Origin: Pseudonocardia sp. ICBG1293
GTDB lineage: Bacteria > Actinomycetota > Actinomycetes > Mycobacteriales > Pseudonocardiaceae
Assembly: GCF_020131355.1 (NCBI RefSeq)
Contig: NZ_JAHLEL010000006.1
Location: 434,001 to 498,000 of the forward strand
Length of the DNA: 64,000 nucleotides
Direction of reading: 5' to 3'
How positions within the stretch are numbered: the stretch's first letter is position 1; each line of letters starts with the position of its first letter. Under the pieces are notes generated by a model. The model saw only the letters and a list, made by a program, of their open reading frames with translations. It did no database searches and was not told the DNA's origin. Both the position numbers and the translations under genes were made by a program. Of the stretch, positions 44,904 through 53,608 are shown piece by piece.

Positions 44904-46760
44904 TCACACCGGGGCGGGCTCGCCCAGGTAGGTCCCGGGGGCGGGGAAGAGCGGGGGCAGGCGACGTCCGCCCAGCTCGGGGGGGGCGCGTCGCGCAGCG
45001 CGCCGGACCGCTCGACCAGCCACCCGGCCAGGTCGTCCCACCAGGAGCCCTCCACGGCCGCGGCGCCGGCCCGCCAGCGCTGCGCGACCCCGTCGCCGGT
45101 GGAGCACGGGGCGGCCCGGAAGCCGGTCGCCACCGACGGCGGTGCGATCAGCGCGCCGGCCTGGTCACCGGGGGCCAGCACGAGCCGGCAGCCGCCGCCG
45201 AGGCGCTGCGCGGTCCGGAACCCACCGGTCCAGGGCTGGACCGGGTCGTCGTCGGCCGCGACGAGGTAGCTGTCGCGGCGCAGCTCGGCGAAGCGGACGG
45301 GCGTGCCGAGCACCCGGACATCGGGCCGGTCCGGGGCGTCGGCGCCCGACGCCGCGGCCAGCGCGGCGAGGTCGGTGTGCAGCCCGGCGGGCAGTGGCAG
45401 CAGGTCGGCCACCCAGGCGCGCATCGCCCGCGCGGCCGGCCCGTGCAGCTCGGCGGCCCCGCCCCCGCGCGGCACCGACCAGGGCAGCACACGGTCCGGG
45501 CCGCGCCGCCACGCCCGGACCGCCGTCGCGCCGTCCAGGACCCCGTCGCGGGCGGCCCGCTCCGCGGTCTCGGACAGGGTCGCCGGGTCGGGGGCGAAGC
45601 CGGGCAGCGCGTCGGACTGGTCCAGGACGGTCGCGAGGTAGGCGACGGCGGCGACCCGGTCGTCCAGCCCGATCGCGGCCTGGTGGGCCTGCACCGCGGC
45701 GGTCAGCAGCCCCCCCGGTGCGCACCCCGAGCAGCGACACCCGGGGGGCGCGGGTGATGCGCCCGCAGGCGTCGACGGCGTCGAGGACGGCGGCGGCGTG
45801 CGCGTCGAGATCCCGGTCGGCGTCGGCGGGGCCTGCCGGGCGCCAGGACAGCGCGAACACTTGCAGGCCCTTCCCGAGCAGGTGCTCGACCAGTGAGTAC
45901 CCCGGCGCGAGGTCCGCGAGCCAGTAACGGTGCACCAGCGGCGGCACGACCAGCACCGGGGTGTCGTGCACCCGCTCGGTACGCGGCAGGTACTGCAGCA
46001 GCTCGAACATCGGGGTGCGCAGCACGACCGCCCCCGGGGTGGCGGCGACGTCGCGGCCGGGGACGGGGCCTCCGCCGGCGTCCCGGGCCCCGGTGTCGAA
46101 CGGCACCGGGGGCGTGTCGGCGCCGGGCGGGGTGAAGACCCGGTCGGCGACGTCGGCCGCGGCCGGCGGGGACGCGGGGTCCGCCCCGGCCGGGTCCGTG
46201 CGGGACGCGGGATCGGCCGGGGATGCGGGACCGGCGGGGGACACCGGGCCGGTCCCGGGCCCGGGGGGTCGCGACGGGCCCGTGGCCGCGCCCCGGCCGT
46301 GTCCGGCGACCGGGACCGCCCGACCATGACCGCCGCGCGGGAGGGGATGGGTGCCGTGCGCGGCACCGATCCCCTCGGACGCGGTGACCTCCGGCAGGGC
46401 GATCCCCGGCAGCAGCAGTGCGGTCAGCCCGGAGAGGGTGGCCCGCAGCCGCTCGGCGTCCGCGGCGGGCAGCGGCGCGTCCGGGCTCGCGACGGCGTCG
46501 TCGAGCAGCCCGCGGACCGCGCCGGTCGTCGCCAGCAGCACCTGGGCCGCACGCCGCGCCACCGGCGCGACCGGGCCCGCCGCGACCCCCGTCGCGAGGG
46601 CGGAGCGGCCCAGCCCCACCCGCCCCAGCTCGGCCATCCAGCCACCGCCGTGGCGCAGGAGCAGCAGGGGCCGGGCGGACACCGCGGCCGCCAGCCGCAG
46701 GCCCGCCGCGGGCAGCGCGAGGGGGCCTGCGTCGGCCGGGGTGCGGTCGTGCTCGCTCAT
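44904..46760 (-). pseudogene. PHA-synthase-like paralogue, catalytic residues lost and frameshifted twice
   Basis: A gene of about 619 codons aligning with PhaC from TPMFELLQYLPRTERVHDTPVLVVPPLVHRYWLADLAPGYSLVEHLL to the C-terminal LPPLFPAPGTYLGEP. Three frames are needed. Frame changes coincide with a 7-C run (45710-45716, one base too many) and an 8-G run (44979-44986, one too few). The elbow GxCxGG reads GVRTGG (Arg near residue 347 instead of Cys), and the GHIAG histidine is replaced (GDQAG); the Asp region DDDPVQPW remains. The N-terminal half has a Pro/Gly-rich linker. Either a decaying gene or a dead granule protein with two sequencing errors. Confidence 0.75.
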
Positions 46761-46943
46761 CGGCTCCATCATCCCCACCGCCACCGGTCGTGGCGCGTTC
46801 ACCCCGCCGTCGCACGGCGGTCAGGCCGGACCGGCACGGTGGCCCGGTCGCGGACGGCGCCGGTCCCACCGGCACCACGCCGCCCGGCCGGAGCCACGCC
46901 CGGACCGTCCACCCGTTCCACGGCCACGAGAACCCGGAGCCCG

Positions 46944-47579
46944 ATGAGCACCGTCGCACCGTCCACCCCGTCGCCCCGGACGTCCCCGGCCGGGGCGGGG
47001 TCGTTCCTGCGGGAGTTCCTGCGCGACCCGCTGCGCACGGCCTCGGCGCTGCCCAGCTCCCGGACGCTGGCCCTCGCCGCGACCGCGCCGGTGCCCGGGA
47101 CCGGGGACCCGGTCGTCGTCGAGCTGGGGCCCGGGACCGGGGCGTTCACCGATGTGATCGCCGAACGGCTCGGCGGGCGGGGCCACCACCTCGCCGTCGA
47201 GCTGAACCCGCGTCTGGCCGCGCTGCTGCGGGCCCGTCACCCGCGGCTCGACGTCGCCGTCGCCGACGCCGCGGAGCTGCCCGCGCTGCTCGCCGACCGC
47301 GGGCTCGGTGGGGCCGACGTCGTCGTGTCCGGGCTGCCGTGGGCGGCCTACCCGAGGGCGGAGCCGTGGCTGACCGACGTCGTCGCGGGCTGCCTGCACC
47401 TCGACGGCGCGCTGACCCAGTTCGGCTACGCGGCGACCCGGGCCCTCCCGCCCGCCCGCCGGCTGCGGACCCGGCTGGCCGCGGCCTTCGAGGAGGTCGT
47501 GCACGGCCGCACCGTGCTCGCCAACGTCCCGCCCGCATTCGTGCTGACCGCCCGCCGCCCGCGGCCGCCCCGGGGCTGA
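46944..47579 (+). CDS. SAM-dependent methyltransferase, phospholipid N-methyltransferase-like
   Basis: A 211-residue Rossmann methyltransferase of the COG3963 type, related both to rRNA adenine dimethylases and to PmtA phospholipid N-methyltransferases. FLREFLRDPLRTASALPSSRTLA is the typical N terminus; motif I is VVELGPGTGAFTDVIAERL and the acidic loop is AVADAAELPAL, with SGLPWAAYP as motif IV. No membrane segment. The substrate may be phosphatidylethanolamine or another lipid; context gives no hint. It is divergent from the broken synthase gene across 183 bases. Confidence 0.8.
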   Translation: MSTVAPSTPSPRTSPAGAGSFLREFLRDPLRTASALPSSRTLALAATAPVPGTGDPVVVELGPGTGAFTDVIAERLGGRGHHLAVELNPRLAALLRARHPRLDVAVADAAELPALLADRGLGGADVVVSGLPWAAYPRAEPWLTDVVAGCLHLDGALTQFGYAATRALPPARRLRTRLAAAFEEVVHGRTVLANVPPAFVLTARRPRPPRG

Positions 47580-47744
47580 CCTGGCCCGTCGCCGCCGGGG
47601 GAGGACGGGGCCCGCCCACCGGCCGACGACGGTGCGGCGCCCGGCTACCCTGATCCGCGCCCCGCAGCCGGGTCGGCGTCGACGCGCGGACTGCGGGGAT
47701 CGCCGGTTCCCGCCCGGGAACGACCCACGGACCAGGGGAGACGT

Positions 47745-49472
47745 GTGTCGCAGACCCAGCTCGTGTCGCCCGAGACCCGCCCGCTGCGCGCGTGGCAGCG
47801 CAGCGCACTCGCCCGCTACCTCGCGACCTCGCCGCGGGACTTCCTCGCCGTCGCGACCCCGGGCGCGGGCAAGACGACCTTCGCCCTGCGCGTCGCCTCG
47901 GAGCTGCTGCGTGACCGGGTCGTCGACGCGATCACCGTCGTCACCCCGACCGAGCACCTGAAGTACCAGTGGGCCGAGTCGGCCGCGGCCGCCGGGGTCG
48001 CGCTCGACCCCGAGTTCCGCAACTCCGCGGGCGGCACCTCGCGGGACTACCAGGGCATCGCGATCACCTACGCCGGCGTCGCCGCACACCCGATGCTGCA
48101 CCGCAACCGGACCGAGAACCGCCGGATGCTGGTGATCCTCGACGAGATCCACCACGCCGGGGACGCCAAGAGCTGGGGCGAGGGCGTCTTCGAGGCCTTC
48201 GAGCCCGCCACCCGGCGTCTCGTCCTGACCGGTACGCCGTTCCGCTCCGACGACAACCCGATCCCGTTCGTCGAGTACGTCCCCGACGCCGAGGGCGCCC
48301 CGCGCAGCCGCGCCGACCACCAGTACGGCTACGCGGAGGCCCTGGCCGACAACGTGGTCCGGCCGGTCGTCTTCCTGGCCTACTCCGGGACGTCCAACTG
48401 GCGCACCAGCGCGGGCGAGGAGATCTCGGCCCGGCTGGGGGAGCCGCTGACCCGCGAGCAGACCGCGATGGCCTGGCGCACCGCGCTGGACCCGTCCGGG
48501 GACTGGATGCCCGCGGTGCTCGCCGCGGCCGACCGGCGCCTGCAGAGCCACCGCGACGGCGGCATGCCCGACGCGGGCGGCCTGGTCATCGCCACCGACC
48601 AGACCGCGGCACGCGCCTACGCCGCGCTGCTGACCGGGATCACCGGCGTGCGGCCCGCGGTCGTCCTGTCCGACGAGGCGGGCGGCTCGGACCGGATCGC
48701 GGAGTTCTCCCGCTCCACCGAGCGGTGGATGGTCGCGGTCCGCATGGTGTCCGAGGGCGTCGACGTGCCGCGCCTGGCCGTCGGGGTCTACGCCACCAGC
48801 GCCTCCACCCCCCTCTACTTCGCCCAGGCGATCGGCCGCTTCGTGCGGTCGCGGCGCCAGGGTGAGACCGCGTCGGTGTTCGTCCCCAGCGTGCCGGTCC
48901 TGCTCGGCCTGGCCAGCGAGCTGGAGGCCCAGCGCGACCACGTCCTCGGCAAGCCGCAGCGTCCCGAGGAGGTCTGGAACGACGCCGAGCTCAACGAGGC
49001 CAACAAGGTCAAGGACGAGCCCGGCGAGCAGGAGCAGGCGTTCACCTCCCTCGGCGCCGACGCCGAGCTGGACCAGCTCATCTACGAGGGCGCGACCTAC
49101 TCCGCCGACGAGGAGGACTACCTCGGGCTGCCCGGCCTGCTGGAGCCCGACCAGGTGCGCACCCTGCTGTCCCAGCGGCAGGCGGACTGGATCGCCAAGG
49201 GCTCGCCGCGCACCGGCGCCCAGGCCCGCGCGACCCCGGCGACCGAGCCCACCCCGCCGCCGCCCGCCGAGCGCGGGCAGAGCGTCCGCGAACGGCTGCA
49301 GACACTGCGCAAGGAGCTGAACACGCTCGTCGCGCTGCACAACCACAAGACCCGCAAGCCGCACGGAAAGATCCACAACGAGCTGCGGGCGCACTGCGGT
49401 GGGCCGCCGGTGGCCATGGCGACCATCGAGCAGCTCGAGGAACGCATCGCGACCCTGCGTTCCTGGCGCTGA
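47745..49472 (+). CDS. Superfamily 2 DEAD/DEAH-box helicase
   Basis: A 575-residue actinobacterial SF2 helicase. Motif I is AVATPGAGKTTFAL (Walker A), motif II LVILDEIHHAGD (DEIH), motif III LVLTGTPFRSD, and the second RecA lobe has TDQTAARAYAALL, VRMVSEGVDVPRLAVGVYATSASTPLYFAQAIGRFVRSRR (motifs V and VI). The C-terminal 130 residues are helical with a Pro-rich linker, possibly a coiled coil (RERLQTLRKELNTLVALHNHKT). It is a conserved chromosomal gene of unknown exact role, not part of an evident defence operon. GTG start follows AGGGGAGA. Confidence 0.92.
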   Translation: MSQTQLVSPETRPLRAWQRSALARYLATSPRDFLAVATPGAGKTTFALRVASELLRDRVVDAITVVTPTEHLKYQWAESAAAAGVALDPEFRNSAGGTSRDYQGIAITYAGVAAHPMLHRNRTENRRMLVILDEIHHAGDAKSWGEGVFEAFEPATRRLVLTGTPFRSDDNPIPFVEYVPDAEGAPRSRADHQYGYAEALADNVVRPVVFLAYSGTSNWRTSAGEEISARLGEPLTREQTAMAWRTALDPSGDWMPAVLAAADRRLQSHRDGGMPDAGGLVIATDQTAARAYAALLTGITGVRPAVVLSDEAGGSDRIAEFSRSTERWMVAVRMVSEGVDVPRLAVGVYATSASTPLYFAQAIGRFVRSRRQGETASVFVPSVPVLLGLASELEAQRDHVLGKPQRPEEVWNDAELNEANKVKDEPGEQEQAFTSLGADAELDQLIYEGATYSADEEDYLGLPGLLEPDQVRTLLSQRQADWIAKGSPRTGAQARATPATEPTPPPPAERGQSVRERLQTLRKELNTLVALHNHKTRKPHGKIHNELRAHCGGPPVAMATIEQLEERIATLRSWR

Positions 49473-49553
49473 GCGCCGCTCCGGCGGGCCGCCACGGCGC
49501 CGGCGCACCCGGAGGACGGCGCGGCGGCGCGGGCGCCGTGGCGGGCGGCTCGT

Positions 49554-49648
49554 CGCCGCACCATGGCCGGACCGCCGCACCATGGCCGGACCGCCGCACC
49601 ACGGCCGGACCGCCGCACCACGGCCGGACCGCCGCACCACGGCCCTGA
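49554..49648. repeat. Five tandem 19-bp repeats
   Basis: The unit CGCCGCACCAYGGCCGGAC occurs five times without spacer at 49554, 49573, 49592, 49611 and 49630; the last unit diverges at its end. The first two units have CCATGG and the next three CCACGG. It lies in the 308-base gene-free stretch 49473-49780 after the helicase gene. Confidence 0.85.
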
Positions 49649-49677
49649 CGACGCGCCGCCGGGCACGCGGTGCCGGG

Positions 49678-49743
49678 GTGCGCGCGCTGATCCGCTCGGC
49701 GCGCGCGTCCGGACACGCGCGGACCGCGGATCAGCGCGCGCAC
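49678..49743. terminator. 18-bp perfect inverted repeat between convergent genes
   Basis: GTGCGCGCGCTGATCCGC (49678-49695) is repeated inverted at 49726-49743 with a 30-base intervening segment that can itself fold. Its location between the ends of the helicase (+) and EamA (-) genes suggests a bidirectional terminator. Confidence 0.65.
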
Positions 49744-49780
49744 TCCGGATCACCGTGCGGGCGTCGCGCCGCAGCAGCGG

Positions 49781-50710
49781 TCAGGACGGGGCGGCCCGAT
49801 CCCGGGCGGAGGTGGTGGGGCCGGGGACGGGCTCGTCGCCGTCGCGGGACCTCAGGGCCACGGCGAGGACCACCAGCGCGATCCCGGCGGCCTCCAGGGC
49901 CCCCGGGAGCTGCCCGAGCACGACCAGGCCCACCAGCGTCGCGGTGGCCGGCAGCAGCGCCAGCAGCACCGCGAACCGGGCCTGGCCGACCCGGCGCAGC
50001 ACCACCTGGTCCAGCACGTAGGGGACCACCGAGCTCAGCACACCCAGCCCGACGGACAGGCCCAGCACCGACGGATCGGCGAGCGGCGCCAGGTTCGCGG
50101 CACCGAAGCCGGTCGCGGCGCCCGCACCACCGACGAACAGCAGCGGGACCAGCAGGACCGCCGCCACCGTGAACCCGGTCGCGAGGTCGTCGATGCCGGA
50201 ACCGGCGCGCGCGACCCGCTTGCCGAGCAGGATGTAGGCGGCCCACATCGCCGCCGCGCCCAGCGCCCAGAGCACCCCGGCCGGGCTGCCGGACCAGCGG
50301 ACGTCGGCGATCAGGAGCACGCCCGCGGCAGCGAGGCCGACCGCGCCGACGTCCCGGAACCGGCGCGCCGCCAGCGCCGCGACCAGGACGGGACCGGTGA
50401 ACTCGATCGCGACCGTGGTGCCCAGCGGCAGCCGGGCGATCGCCTCGTAGTAGGCCACGTTCATCAGGGCCGTGGCCAGCCCGAACGCCCCCGCCCGCAG
50501 CAGGCGGACACCGCGCCAGGCGTCCCGGCCGGGTCGGCGCCAGGCGAGCAGCACGAGCGCGGCACCGATCAGCCGCAGCTCGGCGACCGCCGAGGGGGCC
50601 AGCCGGTCGAACAGCCCCACGGCGAGCGCGGCGCCCACGTACATCGAGGTCCCACCGGCGAGGAACAGCAGGGGAGCGGGGACACGGTCGGGGGACGGGC
50701 GGTCACTCAC
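49781..50710 (-). CDS. EamA/RhtA-type drug/metabolite exporter
   Basis: A 309-residue membrane protein with ten predicted helices in two EamA repeats. RhtA-like features include LRLIGAALVLLAWRRP, MNVAYYEAIARLPLGTTVAIEFTGPVLVAALAARR, MWAAYILLGKRVAR and VLSSVVPYVLDQVVLRRVGQARFAVLLALLPATATLVGLVVLGQLP. RhtA exports threonine and homoserine; related proteins export other metabolites. It is transcribed away from the DUF7455 gene, and a small dyad lies about 20 bases upstream of its ATG. Confidence 0.92.
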   Translation of the reverse strand: MSDRPSPDRVPAPLLFLAGGTSMYVGAALAVGLFDRLAPSAVAELRLIGAALVLLAWRRPGRDAWRGVRLLRAGAFGLATALMNVAYYEAIARLPLGTTVAIEFTGPVLVAALAARRFRDVGAVGLAAAGVLLIADVRWSGSPAGVLWALGAAAMWAAYILLGKRVARAGSGIDDLATGFTVAAVLLVPLLFVGGAGAATGFGAANLAPLADPSVLGLSVGLGVLSSVVPYVLDQVVLRRVGQARFAVLLALLPATATLVGLVVLGQLPGALEAAGIALVVLAVALRSRDGDEPVPGPTTSARDRAAPS

Positions 50711-50730
50711 CCGGCCACGGTAGACCGCGA

Positions 50731-50753
50731 CACACCGTATTTACCGCGGTGTG
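50731..50753. promoter_or_regulatory. CACACCG-N9-CGGTGTG dyad upstream of the EamA gene
   Basis: The arms at 50731-50737 and 50747-50753 form a 7-bp inverted repeat with an AT-rich spacer, 20 bases from the EamA ATG and in the 296-base divergent gap 50711-51006. It could be an operator. The rest of the gap holds no gene, only a direct CGTACAGG/TGTACAGG pair nearer the DUF7455 gene. Confidence 0.35.
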
Positions 50754-51006
50754 CTTGCACGACGGCCGTGTTCCCCGCATGATTCACACGCAGTCAACTT
50801 CATACGCAATCGGTCACCGCGGGTACATCGCGGCGTCACCGGCCCGCTCGGTGCACGCCAAACGTGACGGTCGTCGCGACGCATCCCGGGAACACGTACA
50901 GGGGCCTCGAGCGTCTGTACAGGTGTGGGCGAACCGCTCGTGCGGTCGTCACAGTGATACGGCGGCGAGCGCCCGAAGCCCGCCGCCGCGACGGAGGGAG
51001 ACCGCT

Positions 51007-51192
51007 ATGCAGCCCGAAACGCTGACCCGGCCCGAATTGACCCTTGCCGACCGTTGCGACCGCTGCGGTGCGGCTGCCAAGGTGCGCGCGATCCTGCCCT
51101 CCGGTGGGGAACTCCTGTTCTGCAACCACCACGGTCGTGCCCACGCCGACAAGCTGCGTGAGTCCGGGGTGCAGGTGCAGACCGGGGAGTGA
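51007..51192 (+). CDS. DUF7455 small zinc-ribbon-like protein
   Basis: A 61-residue actinobacterial protein. LTLADRCDRCGAAAKVRAILPSGGELLFCNHHGRAHADKLRESG contains a CxxC pair and a C-x2-H pattern that together could hold one zinc. The family is widespread and unstudied. The ATG follows GGAGGGAG. A strong hairpin follows the gene, and the product is probably expressed on its own. Confidence 0.88.
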   Translation: MQPETLTRPELTLADRCDRCGAAAKVRAILPSGGELLFCNHHGRAHADKLRESGVQVQTGE

Positions 51193-51229
51193 CACCCGGG
51201 GCGCCACCCGCGCCCCCACCACAGACCCG

Positions 51230-51269
51230 CGAACGGGGCGGGGATCCGATCGGATCCCCGCCCCGTTCG
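51230..51269. terminator. Strong hairpin between convergent genes
   Basis: An 18-bp perfect stem (CGAACGGGGCGGGGATCC and its inverse) with a GATC loop lies between the DUF7455 gene and the end of the GMC oxidoreductase gene; it can serve both strands. Confidence 0.85.
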
Positions 51270-51281
51270 GCGTGTCAGGGG

Positions 51282-52985
51282 TCAGGACACCGGCGCGAGC
51301 GGCTCCGGACCGGTTCCCGGACCGCCCTGCGCGCCGGGGGACCGGGACGGAGCCGGGTCGGCGGGCAGCGGCGTGGCACCGGTGACGATGTCGGCGGCCC
51401 GCTCGGCGACCATCACCACCGGGCCGTACGTGTTGGCGTTGGGGACGTCGGGGAACACCGACGCGTCGACGACCCGCAGGCCCTCGGTGCCGTGCACGCG
51501 CAGCGTCGAGGGGTCCACGACGGCGTCGGCGTCGGTACCCATCCGCGCGGTGGAGGTCGGGTGCAGACCGTTCTGGGCTCGCCGGGACACCCAGTCGAGG
51601 ATCTGGTCGTCGGTGCGGACGTCGGCTCCCGGGAAGGTCTCCCCGGCGTCGAGGTCGGCGAACGCGGGCTGGGTGAGGATGTCCCTGGCCAGGCCGACGG
51701 CCTCCACCCAGCGGCGCCGGTCGCCCTCGGTGACCAGGTAGTTCTGCACCAGGCGCGGCGGCACCGCGGTGTCCCGCGAGACCGCCTGCACCGTCCCGCG
51801 GACGTCGCCGGCCATCACCGAGACGTGCATCTCGTACCCGTGCCCGACCGGCGGGACGTCCGGCGCGAAACGCATCGCGACCGGCGCGAACAGCATCATC
51901 ACGTCCGGGATGCCGCCCGCCATCGAGGTGGAGGCGAACCCGCCGATCTCGAAGTGGTTGCTCGCGCCGACCCCGGTGCCCGAGACGAGCCAGCGGGCCG
52001 CCGCGGCGGGCAGCCGGTGCGGTGCCCGCTGCGGGGCCAGCGAGATCGGCTGGGTGCAGGCGTGCTGCAGGTGCACCGCGAGGTGGTCCTGGAGGTTCGC
52101 GCCGACGCCGGGCAGCGCCACCCGGGTCTCGACGCCGAGGCCCGCGAGGTGCTCGGGGTCGCCGAAGCCGGAGACCTGGAGCAGCTGAGGGGTCGCGATG
52201 GAGCCGGCGGCCAGCAGCGTCTCGCCGGCGTCGACGTCGCGGATGGTGCCGTCCGAGGCGCGGTAGCGGACGCCGATGACCCGGGTACCGCGGGCGTCGG
52301 TGCGCAGCGCGCGGACCAGCGCGCCGGTGCGGACGGTCAGGTTCGGCCGGGACGCCGCGACCGGGTGCAGCCAGGCGTCGGTCGCCGAAAAGCGGCGCCC
52401 GCGCGAGATGGTGCGCTCGGTGCGCGAGAAACCCTCCTGGACCGGGCCGTTGGTCGAGTCGAGCAGCGCGTGCCCGGCCTGCCCGGCCGCGGCCAGGAAG
52501 GCCGCGTTGAGGGGGCCCGTCGCCGCGGCGCGCTCGAGGATCTGCGGGCCGTGACCGCCCCCGGGCAGCGGGGTGCCGTGCTCGGACATCCGGCGCTCGA
52601 GCCGGCGGAAGTACGGCAGCAGGTGCGCCGAGCTCCACTGCTCGCAACCGGGCTGCCGGGACCAGCGGTCGTAGTCACCGGGGTGGGCCCGCTGGTAGAC
52701 CATCCCGTTGATGCTGCTGCTGCCGCCCAGCACCTTCCCGCGCGGGACGGCGATCCGGCGCCCGGCCAGGCCGGCCTCCGGCTCGGTCACGTAGCACCAG
52801 TCGTAGCGCGGGTTGCCCCACGCCTTGGACAGCGCCGCGGGCATCCGGATGATCGGGTCCCAGCGGTGGTCGGGACGACCGGCCTCGAGCATCAGCACCC
52901 GACGTGTGGGATCCTCGGTGAGCCGTGCGGCCAGCACCGCCCCCGCGGATCCTCCTCCGACGATGACGACGTCGTACCGGCCCAT
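51282..52985 (-). CDS. GMC family FAD-dependent oxidoreductase
   Basis: A 567-residue glucose-methanol-choline oxidoreductase, close to choline or alcohol dehydrogenases. It opens with the FAD Rossmann motif YDVVIVGGGSAGAVLAARL, then LEAG, the GMC signature 1 PRGKVLGGSSSINGMVYQR, signature 2 GSIATPQLLQVSGFGDP and the C-terminal catalytic region GLHPTSTARMGTD and VFPDVPNANTYGPVVMVAERAAD (His/Asn pair). No betaine aldehyde dehydrogenase or transporter is adjacent, so the alcohol substrate is open. The ATG at 52985 starts three residues before the FAD strand. Confidence 0.94.
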   Translation of the reverse strand: MGRYDVVIVGGGSAGAVLAARLTEDPTRRVLMLEAGRPDHRWDPIIRMPAALSKAWGNPRYDWCYVTEPEAGLAGRRIAVPRGKVLGGSSSINGMVYQRAHPGDYDRWSRQPGCEQWSSAHLLPYFRRLERRMSEHGTPLPGGGHGPQILERAAATGPLNAAFLAAAGQAGHALLDSTNGPVQEGFSRTERTISRGRRFSATDAWLHPVAASRPNLTVRTGALVRALRTDARGTRVIGVRYRASDGTIRDVDAGETLLAAGSIATPQLLQVSGFGDPEHLAGLGVETRVALPGVGANLQDHLAVHLQHACTQPISLAPQRAPHRLPAAAARWLVSGTGVGASNHFEIGGFASTSMAGGIPDVMMLFAPVAMRFAPDVPPVGHGYEMHVSVMAGDVRGTVQAVSRDTAVPPRLVQNYLVTEGDRRRWVEAVGLARDILTQPAFADLDAGETFPGADVRTDDQILDWVSRRAQNGLHPTSTARMGTDADAVVDPSTLRVHGTEGLRVVDASVFPDVPNANTYGPVVMVAERAADIVTGATPLPADPAPSRSPGAQGGPGTGPEPLAPVS

Positions 52986-53103
52986 AACGTGCCCTCCACA
53001 CCTGCTGTCGGGATTGCCCTGTTCGAGGGAGCAACCCCCCTTGCGTGGGTCACGGTACGCCGGGCCCACCGGCCCCCCACGCCACCCCCGTACGCTCGAT
53101 CGC

Positions 53104-53532
53104 GTGAGGACGACCGAGCGCGCCGCGGACGACGGGAAGGAGTCCCGGGACGGGGCCACCGGCGACGCCGACGCCGCGCTGGCCACGCTCGCCGCCCAGT
53201 TGGAGACCTCGATCGCCGAGCTGTCCTCGGCCCGTGCACGGGTGGCCGAGCTGCAGGACCTGCGGGCGCAGGGGCTGAGCTGGCGGGCGATCGTCCCGCG
53301 CGAGGAGCGGCCGCTGATCGTCGCGACCCTCACCCGCACCCTCGACGGCCTGGGTGCGGTGGGCGGCCGGTTCCGCCGCGAGGAGGCGGTGGCGCTGCAC
53401 GGCGAGGGCGAGACGATCGCCGGGATCGGCAGGCTGTTCGGGGTCAGCCGCCAGCGCGTGTCGGCCTACCTGCAGGAGCACCAGCAGCTCCTCGAACGAG
53501 CCGCGGGCCGCGACGGACACCGGGGGCGCTGA
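53104..53532 (+). CDS. Small coiled-coil/HTH protein, hypothetical
   Basis: A 142-residue protein with a charged N terminus, a probable coiled coil at about residues 28-55 (LATLAAQLETSIAELSSARARVAELQDL) and a C-terminal helix-turn-helix (GETIAGIGRLFGVSRQRVSAYLQEH). WRAIVPREERPLIVATLTRTLDGL lies between. It is probably a DNA-binding protein; the family is actinobacterial and unnamed to me. Start is a GTG. It is divergent from the GMC gene and may regulate it, but that is only position-based. Confidence 0.75.
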   Translation: MRTTERAADDGKESRDGATGDADAALATLAAQLETSIAELSSARARVAELQDLRAQGLSWRAIVPREERPLIVATLTRTLDGLGAVGGRFRREEAVALHGEGETIAGIGRLFGVSRQRVSAYLQEHQQLLERAAGRDGHRGR

Positions 53533-53608
53533 CCCGGCCGCCGGGCGGGCGGCTGCGCCCCGAGGTGCGGCCGGGACCGGTCGCGGAGCGTCAGCCCTGC
53601 GCGGAGGG

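Noticed and set aside
43982-46366. One continuous frame linking the PhaC-like sequence to PhaZ, suggesting a fusion protein
   Set aside because: The true C terminus of the synthase-like protein (LPPLFPAPGTYLGEP) is in another frame and ends at 44904; PhaZ has its own ATG and a normal N terminus. The open frame arises from the second frame change.
47745-49472. Helicase considered as part of a phage-defence system
   Set aside because: It stands alone with no nuclease, methylase or effector partner and resembles the conserved actinobacterial chromosomal helicase.
49554-49648. Possible CRISPR array
   Set aside because: The 19-bp units are directly tandem with no spacers and no cas genes are present.
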